This document shows, piece by piece, positions 24,599-35,969 of a DNA stretch of 64,000 nt. The DNA is from Melocanna baccifera (Eukaryota > Streptophyta > Magnoliopsida > Poales > Poaceae), in the NCBI GenBank assembly GCA_036346265.1, contig CM070706.1, positions 30,363,776-30,427,775 on the forward strand, written 5' to 3'. A program made the translations under genes and the position numbers. Position 1 is the first letter of the stretch, and the number at the start of each line of letters is the position of its first letter. The notes under the pieces were generated by a model. That model searched no databases. It was not told the DNA's origin and saw nothing but the letters and a program-made list of their open reading frames with translations.

Positions 24599-24608
24599 TA
24601 TATATAAG
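24599..24608 (-). promoter_or_regulatory. TATA box of CASPL copy 3
   Basis: TTATATATAC on the minus strand, 62-71 bp upstream of the ATG at 24537, with a purine/pyrimidine-skewed leader between. Confidence 0.55.
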
Positions 24609-24999
24609 AAGAGGAGAGGCTAGGCGAAGAAGGATCAGAGGAAGAAACGGATGTTCAATTTGGAAACTGGACGAGCTGGCTCGATTTGTTGACTTGGGAG
24701 TCGAGACTTGAGAGTGTCAAACGTGCGTGCGATTGGAGGATGGATCAACTAACGTTAACTTGGTCGCATGGCTCACCTTATTTCCTTTTCTTTTCTCTTA
24801 TTGAATTGTTACAGGCCTTGATTGCCGATAGTTTTCTCACCAGCCTATTGTTTTTTGCGTTAATTGAGCGTATGATCAATGATTAGAGGTCGTGGTTTGC
24901 AGCTAGCTGTGTTCGGGCTTATGTGTGCCAGATCATGCATGCATAATTCCCGTATGAGACGACGACGGCTGCTAGGGGAGCTCGGTGCTGCAGTAGGAT

Positions 25000-25015
25000 G
25001 GGGGGGGGGGGGGGG
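25000..25015. repeat. Poly-G tract (16 nt)
   Basis: Sixteen consecutive G residues. Assembly length may be unreliable here. Confidence 0.9.
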
Positions 25016-25019
25016 CAGC

Positions 25020-26600
25020 GCCGGCAGCAGAGGAGGAGGTGGGGAGTGCTGGAGTGGTCTACACGTGTCGCCGGCGCTCCTTACCATGTTCGGGGAGGGA
25101 GCGAGACACGGGAGAGAGAAGAGGAAGACACGGGAGAGGAAAGGGGAAGATACGTCACTACTGGCACGATAAAGTCTGGACCAGTACGACACGCCCTATG
25201 ATCTCATTGGGCCTGTGTGGATCTGAGGTGAAGCCCATAGGCTAGTACGACACGGCCTTTTTAGTTAATCAGGCCAACTGAGCATGTGCCTGCATAGTCT
25301 GTTCTGGACAATCTATTTGGTCAGGTCTGGCTTGGAGGGAAGGAGAAGAGCAGATGCTGTGAGGAGGAGGAGGAAGAGGGAGAGGCAAAAAGGTCAGCCA
25401 TGCCTAAAAGTGGTAAATCCTAGAAAAATAGACAGATTCTAAGGCAAATAATCAATTACGGTTGGAGTAGTGGTAAATCCAAGATGTCAATCTAAGCAAC
25501 GGCGTGTGATCAAAATTCCTGGCCAGTCAACAGTAACTAGATTGTCCGACCCGTGACAGACAGCAACATGGCAAATTTGATTAAAAGAAGACAAAACCAC
25601 CTGGTCTCGGAAGCCCGAACTCATATACTTGAAAACAAAGAGCTGGGGCCAGGCAAGAGCCCACCTGACTCCGAGCCGAGGTCGTGAACAAAGTGGCCCG
25701 GCCCAGGAGAAAACGGGAGCAGAGCGAGAGAGGCGCGGAGCTGGTCGCCCAAGGCCTCCTGGGCGTTTGGTGCATGCGACCCGGCCTGCAGGTCACTCCG
25801 GCACGGATGGATCCTAGCAATTAGCCGTCGGTCCCTCTCCCGCCTTATGGGGGTATCCTTGCCGGCTATGGGTGGCTGAGGGGCCATTGACTTCTATAAT
25901 CAATTTTAGATATTTTTGTATTTTTTAGACCAAGTTGTTTTAGATTTTATTTTTTCGCTAAATTTATTATAGGATTTTCTTTACCCATAATGAAAATTAA
26001 TAGACCGACTCAGATGGACGATCATAGCGATATCTACACCGGAGACAGATATCGGACCGAGTTGGGTATAAATAGATCTCATTTCTTTTTTCTTTCAATG
26101 AACAATAACATTGTCGACACGTAGGTCGTATACATCCTTAGATATCCTTGACAATCTAATTTCTGTTGCCGTGATCGTCGGTAACATGTTGTTTAGCTAT
26201 AGTTTTCAATGTAAAACTTGATACTTATATACTTTGATCTTGTGTTATAATATAAGCCAGGGGATCTTTCTCAAGACGAAGTAGCATTTAGAGCTTGAAC
26301 GTGGGAATGAATTTGAACTCAAAATTTTTATACATAGGTACAATAATTTCAGGTACATCTATAAATTTAGAATTACTTTCAAAAAATTTAATATTAATTC
26401 AATGTCCAAACCAAAATGTTTGCATTTGTGCACCATATTATGCTTTTGCACTAGATACCTTTCCTAGACATTATTACTAGTTGAAGAAAGCAGATCAAAT
26501 ATGCAGCTTGTACGCACGAGGCCCTCCGGTATTTCTTGCTTCTCCTTTCCTTTCCTTTTCTTTTGTTATCTAGTTACCTTGCCGGCAAGCGGATCCTCTA
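25020..26600. other. Intergenic, possible retroelement debris
   Basis: A GC-rich patch at 25590-25880 and a TATA-like GTATAAATAGATC near 26067-26079 resemble LTR material, but no paired LTR or polyprotein is found. No supported gene. Confidence 0.3.
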
Positions 26601-26604
26601 CATT

Positions 26605-26940
26605 GGAGTTCTAAATGCAGATGAGAACATCTCTTAGCATCTAAAGTTGCCGATTATAAGGATGTACATCTCTTAGCATCTAAAGTTGGTGCTAAAGTAG
26701 ATACATCATCTCTCTCTCTACAATACTATTGTTAGCTATTTTTATTCCAACCCTTAGCACCACCTATAAATGCTAAAGGTTTAACTTTTTTTTTGCATAG
26801 CATCAACTGCCAAGTTTTTCTTCGGTGCCATACAATCCAATCTTAGCACCCTCTCCCTCTCCCCTTAGCATGGGTGCTAAAAAAAATTCTCTCTTATAAT
26901 ATTGCCTTAGCACCTAGAGATGCATATGCTCCAAGAAGCT
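26605..26940. repeat. MITE-like repeat with TTAGCA words
   Basis: ACATCTCTTAGCATCTAAAG occurs twice at the left. The right end TTAGCACCTAGAGATGCATA is its approximate inverse, and TTAGCACC recurs internally. This suggests a non-autonomous element with inverted ends. The boundaries are uncertain. Confidence 0.45.
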
Positions 26941-27624
26941 TTCCTCCTGCTTTCTTTCAAATAGAAAACATTACTCTTTTCTTTTTTAAAAAAAAGTGGC
27001 GGATCTTCCCCTTCTCTTTCTTTTCCTTTTTGTTTAAAAAATAAAGATACGTGGCAAGTAAAGCACATTACTAGAAAACATATCATCCCTCACGGTTCAA
27101 AACCGTGAGGAAAATACAAAAAACCGTCAGGTTATAATTCCCTGACGGGTTCCGTCGAGCAAATCCTCGTGGCTGGTGGTCGGGGAAATTCAATTTGGTG
27201 ACGATTACCCGTCGAGGATATTTAACTCGACGGTCTTACCCGTCGTGAAATTTAACTGACGGTCGGTTAACGATCGTGAGGAAAATTGATTTAACTTTGA
27301 CGGTACTAACCGACCGTGAGGAAAATTGATTTAACCTGACGGTACTAACCGTGAGGAAAATTGGCACAAACTAACAAAAAAATTATAACAGATTTGTTCA
27401 TATCAACATTGCACATTGATAATGACACACTAGCTCATATAATTACAAAGAAATTTTCTTACTTCTACAACACAAATGGTCACAAAAATAGCTCATTAGT
27501 ATCACCAATTTTCAAGCATATGATAGATTGGAACATGTTAGATACAACACCTTGTTATTCATTAATCATTAGGTTCTAGAAGAGTCCTTTTTAAGGACAT
27601 GTCTTGAAAATGAAAACAACTTAC

Positions 27625-27723
27625 CTTCAGAAGGCCACTGATTTGGACCATAAAATGGTCTCCTTGCTTCTGGATCATCTGCAGGTACCTCAACTCCAAT
27701 GTAATACCCTTCCTTATAGTCAC
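27625..27723 (-). pseudogene. Captured 2-oxoglutarate/Fe(II) dioxygenase exon
   Basis: A 99-nt (33-codon) minus-strand exon is bounded by TTTTCAG and GTAAGT. It encodes DYKEGYYIGVEVPADDPEAR, then RPFYGPNQWPSEG, which matches the EGYYIG...DDP...PFYGPNQWP region upstream of the core fold in plant 2OGD enzymes. The neighbouring exons needed for the catalytic HxD...H are not visible, so it cannot be a working enzyme. It lies inside the CACTA element, so it was probably captured. Confidence 0.7.
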
Positions 27724-27829
27724 CTGAAAACAGATTATAAGTTGGAATTGTAAGAATGCAACAAACCAGGAACTGAAAATTCACAAGATATAAACCAAGT
27801 AAATCCAGAATGAAATGAGATACATGCCC

Positions 27830-29040
27830 ATGCAGAACTCTTGCTACCAATCTTAATAACCCGTTGAAATTACTCTTGCTACCAACCTTAATAACTCGTT
27901 GAATTCTCATCCAAGAGGGTGATGAGAAAACTGCAGAGCCCCTAAACACTTGCATGGCAGCTACTTGGTATCATGTTGATGAGTAAAAAAAGAGAGCAAA
28001 TTCAGGTCTAGCAACAAATGTTGGAGTCAAATAGATTACCATTCATTGTTGGTAATTGCACACAAAATTAGAGAAGTGAATAGACTATGAATACATGCCT
28101 GGAATTGCAGGATTGTGTGCCTGTGGCTGCAAGGCAGGAGCATGGCAAATAAAAGACTTTGGAACAGATCAAAGAAAAGAAAAACGGAAAAGGTACACCT
28201 TGATCTTGTGGCAACACTCTGATTAGAAGAGATCATTCTGGAATAGATACACTATAGAAATCTATCATCTAACCCATTGGTTGCAATTGACACCAACAAT
28301 CACAATATACTAAGTAGTAGTCTAGTAGGCAGCATCAATAAGTATCTCATATAGTCATACTAACCACCATGCAGCATAAATAAAGACATTAAATAAATAT
28401 TATTAGCCAAAATCTTACCGCATAAATTTAACGAGTCTTTTTACTGCATACTCACTAGTGCAAAGATAATGACCATCAAGAATTGCAAAACGCCCATCTC
28501 TATACAATATTTGGCAGTCAGAATGATCCAAACTAAAACTTGATTCATTCACTATCAAGGCCGATCATGATAGCTCCCTGCAGGTGCTTCATTATGTGTT
28601 TAAAGTTCTGCAATGAAACAACAGGTTAAGTTCAATTAGATGTGTTGTGAAACAAAGATCAAGCAATCCCTGCATGACAACATGTGCCACTGCCATGTTA
28701 TAGCCATTGTATCACCATAAAACAAATTAAAAGATATGCGTACATTGTCATTGAGCCCAAAAATTCAGGAGAATTGATAATTGCAAGCGCAGGGGCAATA
28801 GGTGAAGTAACAATAGGTGACAAACTTCATCACCAAAGTTGAAATTAGAAATATACAAGAACATGCAGATCTTCATTGTTGGTGACAAACTGTACCACTC
28901 GATACCATATATCATCACTTACAAAATCTCCTGCTTTGTCAATTAATCAAGAATTACATCAACATACCTACGAAACGGAAAAGTTAGATCCAGCCAACAC
29001 TTCAAGGACTGAAGTTACAGAAATAAACCTCTGACCAACC
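27830..29040 (-). other. CACTA interior with an unidentified exon-like piece
   Basis: A minus-strand piece near 28440-28560 (LDHSDCQILYRDGRFAILDG) looks coding but is not recognised. Near 27840-27905 a word of about 33 bp (CTTGCTACCAA...TAATAAC) is tandemly doubled. The rest shows nothing. Confidence 0.35.
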
Positions 29041-29119
29041 TTTGGCAGGTGCTAGAGGAGGCGGCGGCCCCGGGCGTGGATGCGTGGAGCCTTCACCGTG
29101 GAGCGTGGAGGGCGGTGGC

Positions 29120-29650
29120 CGGTGGGTGAGGAAGAGGAGAGCGACGGGGCGGCGGGGAGGGGAGGAGGGGCGGATCTGCGGAGGCGGGGAGGAGGGGCGG
29201 ATCTGCGGAGGCGGGGAGGGGCGGCAGGGAGGCCGGGATGGAGAGGAGGGGGCGGGAGGAGAGGAGGGGTGAGGGGCGGCGGAGGCGGATGCGGAGGTGG
29301 GGAGGGGCGGCGGGAGGCCGGGAGGGAGAGAAGGGGCGGCGGGAGAGGGACGAGGCGGGGCGGATGCGGAGGGCTGCCGGGGCGCGGCGGGGAGGAGAGA
29401 GGAGGAGGGCGGTGGGGCGGCGGGCGGGGGCGGATCTGCGGAGGGCGGGTGGGGCGCGGGGGGGAGGAGAGGGAGGAGGGCGGTGGGGGGCGACGGGCGG
29501 GGGGGGAGGATCTGCGGAGGGCGGCCGGGGGGCGCGGCGGGGGGAGGGAGAGGGAGGAGGGCGGCGGGGGGAGAGCGAGGCTACGGCCTGCGAGGGGGAG
29601 GAGGGCGGCGGAGGAGCCGGGCAAGGGGATGGGGAGGAGCCGGGCGAGGG
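29120..29650. repeat. GC-rich tandem repeats inside the CACTA element
   Basis: Reiterated GGGGCGGATCTGCGGAGG and GGAGGGCGGCGGGG-type units keep all six frames open. The resulting Pro/Arg/Gly-rich frames are artefacts of composition. Confidence 0.85.
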
Positions 29651-29962
29651 GATGGGGATCGAGGAGCAGGCGGGCGAGGGCATAGGGGCGCGGCGGGTTA
29701 GGGTTTTCTGGCGTGTTGCACGAAATTAGTCATAAACCTCACGGGCATGGATCGTGAGGAAAATTGATTTTTGTGACGGTGATACGTGGGCCCGTCACAA
29801 AAATTGATATCCCTCACGGTCTATGCGGGCCCGTCAGGAAAAATGTATTTTTGCGACGGTGATGCGTAGGCCCGTCACAAAAATTGATATCCCTCACGGT
29901 CTATGCGGGCCCGTCAAGAAAATTAAAGCCCGTGAGGGATGATCCGTTTTCTAGTAGTGGCA

Positions 29963-30683
29963 AAACATAAAAGTAACACTACAATAATCATGCTCCGTGT
30001 ACATGGGACATCGTCGATCCATACCTGATTTGATCTCTAGCACAAACCAAGCACACATATTTATTTCCTAATTCATTGTGTCAGTTAGCTTGTATATTCG
30101 TCGGACCGGATCGAGATGCATCAGGTAAAACTTGTTTGTACACAGCACAATTGTTCTTAATGCTTTGCAACTGCAGGAATGAACATGCAGTTCAAATGTT
30201 CAATGCTCTCTCAATTTATATCCCCCATGCAAAGCAGGGTTCATCATCTGGGAACACTAACAGGAAGCCAAGCCGCCGAAAATCCCCGTGTGGGAACAAG
30301 GTGAAAGAGAAAGTGCCAATGCTGCTCCCTGAACAATATACTCATGCCACGCTTTCATCAAAGAAACAGAGTGAAGCCACTCGATGGATCAGCTCACCGG
30401 AAGATCTTCGCTATCATATAGTAGCAAACAACGCTAGCTCCAATCCTCAGCATAAAACATCGTATATCTATTAATTGTTCATTATCACATATAACCTTTC
30501 ATAACTTATACGTCAAATGTAGCTAGACATTAACACGTGCCAATAATAAATAGACACCTTCTAGCTTGGTACTAATTCATATTTTTGCAGTAAAGTATCA
30601 AGATTACTATAGAAACTATAGATTACTAACGGAAAACTGCCGAGTATACGTACATACGTACGTACGTGGTCTCACGGCATATC
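29963..30683. other. 3' flank of CASPL copy 4
   Basis: The segment 30320-30590 is duplicated near CASPL copy 5 (about 40745-41100), sharing AAACAGAGTGAAGCCACTCG and TATACGTCAAATGTAGCTAG. So flanks as well as genes were duplicated. The open frame at 30076-30474 has no domain. Confidence 0.6.
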
Positions 30684-31334
30684 TCACGCTGCCGGTTTTG
30701 GCCAGACGGAGAACGGCAGCGGCACGTCCTTGACGACCGCGGCGAGGCCGACGGAGAAGCTCGCGGCCAGCGAGAGGAGCTTGGACCGCTGGACCTGCTC
30801 GCAGAAGCGCCCTGTGCCACCGGCGCAGGTGCTGATCTGCCCGCCGTAGGCGTACACCGCCGCGCACGTCGCGCCCGTCGACGAGTAGAGCAGCGCCTGC
30901 ACCACTACGTCGATGACCACCAGGAGGATCCCGGGGAGCTTGCCTCCCCACTCCTCGTCGTCGCCGCCCTTGCTGAGCTGCAGGTAGATCGCCGCCGCCT
31001 CCAGGATCACCGCGGCGATGTTGAATCCTACCGAGTACCTGCATGCATGCACACGTACATACATCTACTTCGATCAGTAGTGCTCATGCACCATTAGTAC
31101 GTAGGAGATCATGTGATCTACCGATCTTACGTACACGAAGGGGGGGTAGTGTTTGTAGGTGACGGTGAGCGTGGCGCCGTTGAGCTCGACGATGGTGCGC
31201 TCGCTCGCCGTTCCCATCATGAGCGCCGACGTCAGCGCCAGCGCCAGCGTGGATAGGCGGAGCAGGAGGCTGACCGCCTTCGATCCGTTTGGCTCCTCGG
31301 TCTGGCAACTGGGTGCGCAACTGGGTGCATACAT
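30684..31334 (-). CDS. CASPL: CASP-like membrane protein, array copy 4
   Basis: Exons 31334-31135 (200 nt) and 31038-30684 (355 nt) join through a GTACGTAAG donor and GCATGCAG acceptor, giving 184 residues. The TM1 signature Arg26 is in SLLLRLSTLALALTSALMM. TM2 begins YSVGFNIAAVIL. The first cytosolic loop is acidic (KGGDDEEW). TM3 has the conserved Asp (VVIDVVVQALLYSSTGAT). Cys residues flank the second loop. The tail ends WPKPAA and lacks the Cys/His motif of copies 1-3, so copies 4 and 5 form a separate subgroup. The N-terminus is longer than in copy 5 (MYAPSCAPSCQTEE); a later start is unlikely because no downstream Met precedes TM1. Confidence 0.9.
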
Positions 31335-31393
31335 GACGACGATCTACACATGCTACGAGAGAGACAGATGAGAGCACCTTCGTGCAAACAAAA

Positions 31394-31404
31394 ATATTTA
31401 TATA
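31394..31404 (-). promoter_or_regulatory. TATA box of CASPL copy 4
   Basis: CTATATAAATA on the minus strand, about 60-70 bp upstream of the ATG. Confidence 0.55.
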
Positions 31405-31546
31405 GAGCACAAGGTAAGCAGTCGTATCAGGCGCGTGGCGATGAAGTTGGTAGGTTACAATGATATATACATGGTAATGTATAATGAGGTCCTACACAAA
31501 CATACAATATATAAAGAAACTCCTAAAACATATAGAAAGGTCTAAG

Positions 31547-31650
31547 TAAAGTTTCCATATGCATTCATGCTGGCCGTACGGAGTATGATTGTTTTAGGGA
31601 TGCAATGCATACATACGGAAAGCGGAGCCAAACGGATCGAAGGCGGTCAC
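31547..31650. other. Rearrangement junction with a 26-nt inverted piece of CASPL exon 1
   Basis: Positions 31624-31649 are the exact reverse complement of 31271-31296 in exon 1 of CASPL copy 4. The preceding AAGTTTCCATATGCAT...GGCCGTA (31553-31579) recurs at 38654-38683 on the far side of the inserted block. Together these mark a complex insertion. Confidence 0.75.
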
Positions 31651-32143
31651 AAAGCTTACACTGGCTACCCCCTGCCATTTTCTTTTAACCAATTGCTCCG
31701 CAGAATGGATTCTGTTATGCACGAGCATCCAAAGAAAATTCTTAATCTTTAAAGGAGGTTTCAATCTAATAATTGGGACCAACAAACGGTATACATACGA
31801 ATTTGTACTAGGATTGAATCCACGATGGTGCCGACTCCTGCAGGAAGGGGCCTTCTTATCCTACTGGACTACTTGCAGTTTGCAAGTTGATCAGCTGAAA
31901 TTATTTTTCGAATTCGATTTGTCGCAACAAATAAATTACGTACGTCGTCTCTCCCTCTCCAAATTGCTTGTGTTGACGATTTCATCTGGTTCCACTTGCC
32001 GAGATGAAGATGATGAGAGTCACCAACGAAGAAAGGAATATATCCTAATCATAACCTTCAACCAATTTGTATTATTGAACAAAGTTTGATCGAACTCTTC
32101 AAGCGGTTGAAAAGACCAGCAATAGTCAGAATCAGCTAGATTC
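31651..32143. repeat. Duplicated LINE-derived block, left part of split copy Y1
   Basis: Matches block X from about 22647, with a 16-18 bp deletion (GGCATCCCAAATCTCT is missing). The minus strand carries LKIKNFLWMLVHNRIHSAEQ, typical of LINE zf-RVT. Interrupted by the copia element, whose TSD GATTC is at 32139-32143. Confidence 0.85.
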
Positions 32144-32570
32144 TGTTGGAATGATCTCAACCGTTTGGCCCAACGGCCAAATGGGCCCCTTGTTCGCGCC
32201 CTGATCGGGGGCGCCCAGCCCTATGGCTGGTGGGCCCCTGTCGCCAGCGCCACAATAAATAGAGGTGGGGGTCGAGGCAGCACACACGACGAAGTTCACC
32301 GTGCCGTCATAGACCCACCGACAAAACCCTAGACCCGATCTAAGAGGGGGCGCTCCAGCGACGGGAAGACCCACCGCCAAGGAGTTCACCGCCGCTCGGG
32401 AGACGCCGCTCCTCTTCCCCGACCGTCGCTGCCCGTGCGCAGAGCTTCACCGACGAACCGCGATGGCCAACTCCTCCTCTACGTCGGACGGTTAGTACCT
32501 CTCTCTCCCTCTCGGTAACCTCTCTCTCCCTCTCGATTTTATCCTAAGAACAAGAACAGAGGTTCCAACA
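32144..32570 (+). repeat. 5' LTR of copia element (427 bp)
   Basis: Starts TGTTGGAATGATC and ends GGTTCCAACA. A TATA-like AATAAATAGAGG lies near 32253-32264. TTTGGCC-CAAC-GGCCAAA at 32164-32181 is a perfect 7-bp hairpin. Confidence 0.97.
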
Positions 32571-32571
32571 A

Positions 32572-32583
32572 TGGTATCAGAAC
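32572..32583 (+). other. Primer-binding site
   Basis: TGGTATCAGAAC directly after the 5' LTR, one base from the copia consensus complementary to initiator Met tRNA. Confidence 0.9.
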
Positions 32584-33278
32584 GGGCAAAGAACCAAGAA
32601 AACCAGATCGAGGCAAAGAAATAAAAATAAAAAAGGGAGGCACTGGCGCCGGCCGCCTGACCTGCGCGCGCGCCCGGCCCGCCATGCACTGGCCGCCCGC
32701 CCAGCGCGGCCATCGTCGGCCTTGCCGCGCGCTGCGCGCCCGCTTTGTCTTGCGAGCCGCTGCGCTGCTGCGCTAAGCCGCCAGCCGCCGCGCTGCACCC
32801 ACTCGCTCCCGTCCCTGCGCCGCTGGCCGCGCCGCCTGCGCTTCGCCAGGTGCCTCGGCGCTGCGCGCGAGCCCGCCGAGCAGCGCGCCGCCGCCGCTCC
32901 TTGCGCGCTGCGCCCTTGCCGAGCCGCTGGCCGCCGCCGGCCAGATATCGCCTCTGGCCCGGCAAGCTGCCGTCTGCCGAGCGAGCCCCCACTAGCCCGA
33001 GTTTTCCGGCCGGGCCACCCCAGATCCGTTTTTTGCATTGGAAAAACGTGTGGAGCAGGTGCATCTGGTTTTTGTAGAGATAAACAAAAAGGGGGACCGG
33101 TCAAGGTGGGTGTTTTTGCACCGCGCGCGTGGTGTGTTTGGCCGTGGGGTTTTTGTTTTGGACTGGCCACAGAGTTTTTTTTAATGTTTTTATGTATGTG
33201 TATACATGAAATTATTTCATGGTATACGTACTTTTAGATATATATGATATATCTAAAAGAAAAGATATAATTTTCATT

Positions 33279-33589
33279 ATTAAATTCGAACCAACGGGAG
33301 AATTTAATTTTGGAAAAATAGATATAATTTTTAATTGATGTTTCCGCTGCAAAAGTTAAATGGTGATTAGTCTTTAAATTAAATTCGAACCAACGGGAGA
33401 AATTAATTTTTGAGCATTGTTGTGCATTATGATATTGTTATTTTCTGACCAACGTTGATAATAACAGTATTATAATTTAATTGATGTTTTTATGCATTAT
33501 TTCTATTTCTGCCCAACGGTGATATAGATTTAATGTATAGATAAAATTGATTTAATTGTATGTCGTATTTTTGACCAACGTTGGAAATA
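33279..33589 (+). other. Five leader stem-loops with a shared CCAACG loop
   Basis: Stems at 33279-33308 (9 bp perfect), 33376-33409 (10 pairs with two bulges), 33436-33466 (7 bp), 33502-33528 (5 bp) and 33566-33589 (5 bp). Each exposes ACCAACG or CCCAACG in the loop while stem sequences differ. They lie just upstream of the gag ATG, where copia and retroviral RNAs carry dimerisation or packaging signals. Confidence 0.6.
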
Positions 33590-33654
33590 AGGCATATAAT
33601 TTTCCTGTTATGTTCTCACTTTATTTGAAATATTTTTCAGGCGGATACAACTTG

Positions 33655-34482
33655 ATGAGTTGTATCAGAGAGATCCCCACTCTTAAAGGAGATAATTATG
33701 GAGAGTGGAAGAAAAAGATAGACTTAGCGTTTATCTTGGCTGAAGTGGACTGGGTCCTCACTACAGCACGTCCCACTGAGCCTATGGCACCGGTGAGGGA
33801 TCAAAATGAGGATGATACTGCTTGGCAGAAAAGACAGAGGGATCATGCTCCCTTACAGATGTCTTATGACCTTGAGCATAAGAAATGGACCACAGCCAAC
33901 AAGAAATGTATGGCTGTGATAAAGAACACGATTGAGCCTGCTATTGTGGGCTCAATCGCAGAGTGTGACACTGTCACAGAGTACCTTGAGAGAATAAAGA
34001 GTCAGTTTACTGGCTCTTCAAAGACTTATGCTACACAGCTGATTAAACAGCTTGTGACAGAAAGGTACTCTGGTGGTGGTATAAGAGAGCACATACTGAG
34101 GATGAGTAACATGGCATCCAAGCTTAAACCAATGGATTTGGCTCTCAAGGATGAGTTCCTTATTCATTTAGTTTTTGCTTCCTTGCCGAAAGAGTTTGAC
34201 ACCTTTGTTGTCAACTACAATATGCAGCCCGAGAAATGGGACTTGAAAAAGTGCATAGCTATGTGTGTGCAAGAGGAGGAAAGAATTAAATCCTCACATG
34301 GTGGTTCTATCAACTATGTGAAGGATAACAAGAAAAGAAACTTCAACAATAACTCCTTCTCAAAGAACAAGGGAAAAACCTCTGTCCATCAGCCTCAACA
34401 GAATAAGTTTGCTGTAGACAAAGATCAGTGTCTTCACTGCAAGAAGACAGGACACTACAAGAAGAACATCACGATTACTTAA
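33655..34482 (+). pseudogene. gag of copia element
   Basis: Starts MSCIREIPTLKGDNYGEWKK and includes the retrotransposon gag core (WTTANKKCMAVIKNTIEP, YSGGGIREHILRM). The CCHC zinc knuckle begins CLHCKKTGHYKK, but the frame shifts before the last Cys, so the knuckle is incomplete. Gag would form the virus-like particle. Confidence 0.9.
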
Positions 34483-35704
34483 AGATGATAATGGCAAAGA
34501 AAGGTGAGAACATTATTACCTATATAAATGAATCCCTGTATGTGCAATATTCGAAATCCACTTGGTGGATTGACTCAGGAGCAACTGTTCATGTTGCTAA
34601 TTCTTTACAGGGATTCCGTTCGACGAGGACTACGCAAAGAAAAGAAAGATGCATTAAAGTCGCAAATGGAGTCCAAGCTGAAGTTGAAGCCGTTGGCGAT
34701 CTTTCATTAGAGCTAGCTGATGGCTTCACTCTTTTACTTAGAGATGTTCTTTATGTACCCTCTTTACAGAGGAATTTGATTAGTGTTTCAAATTTGGACA
34801 ATGATGGTTATGATTGTCATTTTGGAAATGGCAAATGTGAAATAATGTTTAATGATAAATGTATTGGTCTTGCCATCAAACAAGACGAGCTTTATTTATT
34901 GTCACTTCGCGAAAATGTAAATTCCATATGTGATGTGAATGAGCGTATATCCTCGCCTGTAAATGCGAACAGAAAACGAAAGAGAACTCATAATGAATCG
35001 TCAAATTATGGCATCGTCATTTAGGCCATATTTGAGGGGAGAATAGAAAGACTAGTTAAGAATGAAATTCTTCCTCTATTAGAGTTCTCAGACTTAGAGC
35101 AATGCAGAGAATGCATTAAAGGAAAATATTTAAAGAAAATTAAGAAAGACACCAAAAGAAGCACAGGAGTTCTACAAATTATTCACACAGATATTTGTGG
35201 TCCTTTTCCTGTGAAAAGTGTGGATGGATATGACTCGTTCATAACATTCACGGATGATTACTCCCGTTATGGATATATTTATCCAATCAAAGAAAGAAAT
35301 GAAGCCTTGGATAAATTCAAGATATTTAAGGCTGAAGTTGAAAACCAACACGATTTAAAGATTAAGATAGTCCGATCTGATCGTGGAGGGAGTACTACGG
35401 TCGACATACCCCATATGGACAAGTTCCTGGACCTTTTGCAAGGTTTCTACAGGAAAATGGTATAGTGGCCCAGTATTCTACACCGGGCGAATCTCAGCAA
35501 AATGGAGTAGCTGAAAGACGCAACCGTACCCTGATGGATATGGTGCGAAACATGATGAGCTACTCCACACTGCCATTGAGTTTATGGATGGAGGCGTTGA
35601 AAACCGCCATAAATATTCTCAACAGAGTACCTAGTAAGTCGGTGCCCAAGACACCGATATACAAAGTTTGTAAAAACGAGACACGCTGTCTTCTTAGAGG
35701 ATGA
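34428..35704 (+). pseudogene. Protease and integrase region of copia element
   Basis: The protease active site is in STWWIDSGATVHVA. GAG-pre-integrase and integrase follow, with HTDICGPF, SDRGG and ESQQNGVAERRNR supplying the D, D and E regions. A stop interrupts near 35022, a frameshift occurs after SDRGG (about 35395-35465), and a deletion after PSKSVPKTPIYK joins directly to a downstream region ending RAYAPNPMIQEPFF. Non-functional. Confidence 0.9.
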
Positions 35705-35969
35705 AATGATGAGGGGAAGCATGGTAACTCGAGGGATTGACCTTGAAGAGAAGCGGGCGTATGCGCCCAATCCGATGATTCAAGAGCCATTTTTCGCAGT
35801 GCCTGCTGTCGCTGCACCGATGGTGCAAGACACCGTGGTGCCAGCACCTGTTATTGCTCCTCCTGTGGCAACAATAAATGAGAATGAAGAACACATTCTT
35901 CAGATCCTCTGAAATCCATTGCCACGGTGAGGGGAGCAACAAAGACCCCAAACAGAAGATGTACCAAAT

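Larger units (their letters stand above)
27066..29959. mobile_element. Non-autonomous CACTA element carrying a host exon (TSD GCA)
   Basis: The right end, read in reverse, is CACTACTAGAAAACGGATCA. The left end is CATTACTAGAAAACATATCA. Both continue with TCCCTCACGG, and GCA is duplicated at 27063-27065 and 29960-29962. CACTA-type ends with a 3-bp TSD define the En/Spm superfamily. Subterminal regions hold repeated words such as CCGTGAGGAAAATTGATTT and GCGGGCCCGTCA. No transposase is seen. The interior contains a 2-oxoglutarate dioxygenase exon and a GC-rich tandem repeat block. Confidence 0.85.

Noticed and set aside
29042..29701. Long overlapping open frames on both strands (up to about 200 codons)
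   Set aside because: All lie in GC-rich tandem repeats inside the CACTA element; the frames are open because stop codons are rare in this composition.
32492..33237. Long frames in both strands of the copia leader
   Set aside because: GC-rich untranslated leader; the real gag start is at 33655 and these frames have no domain.
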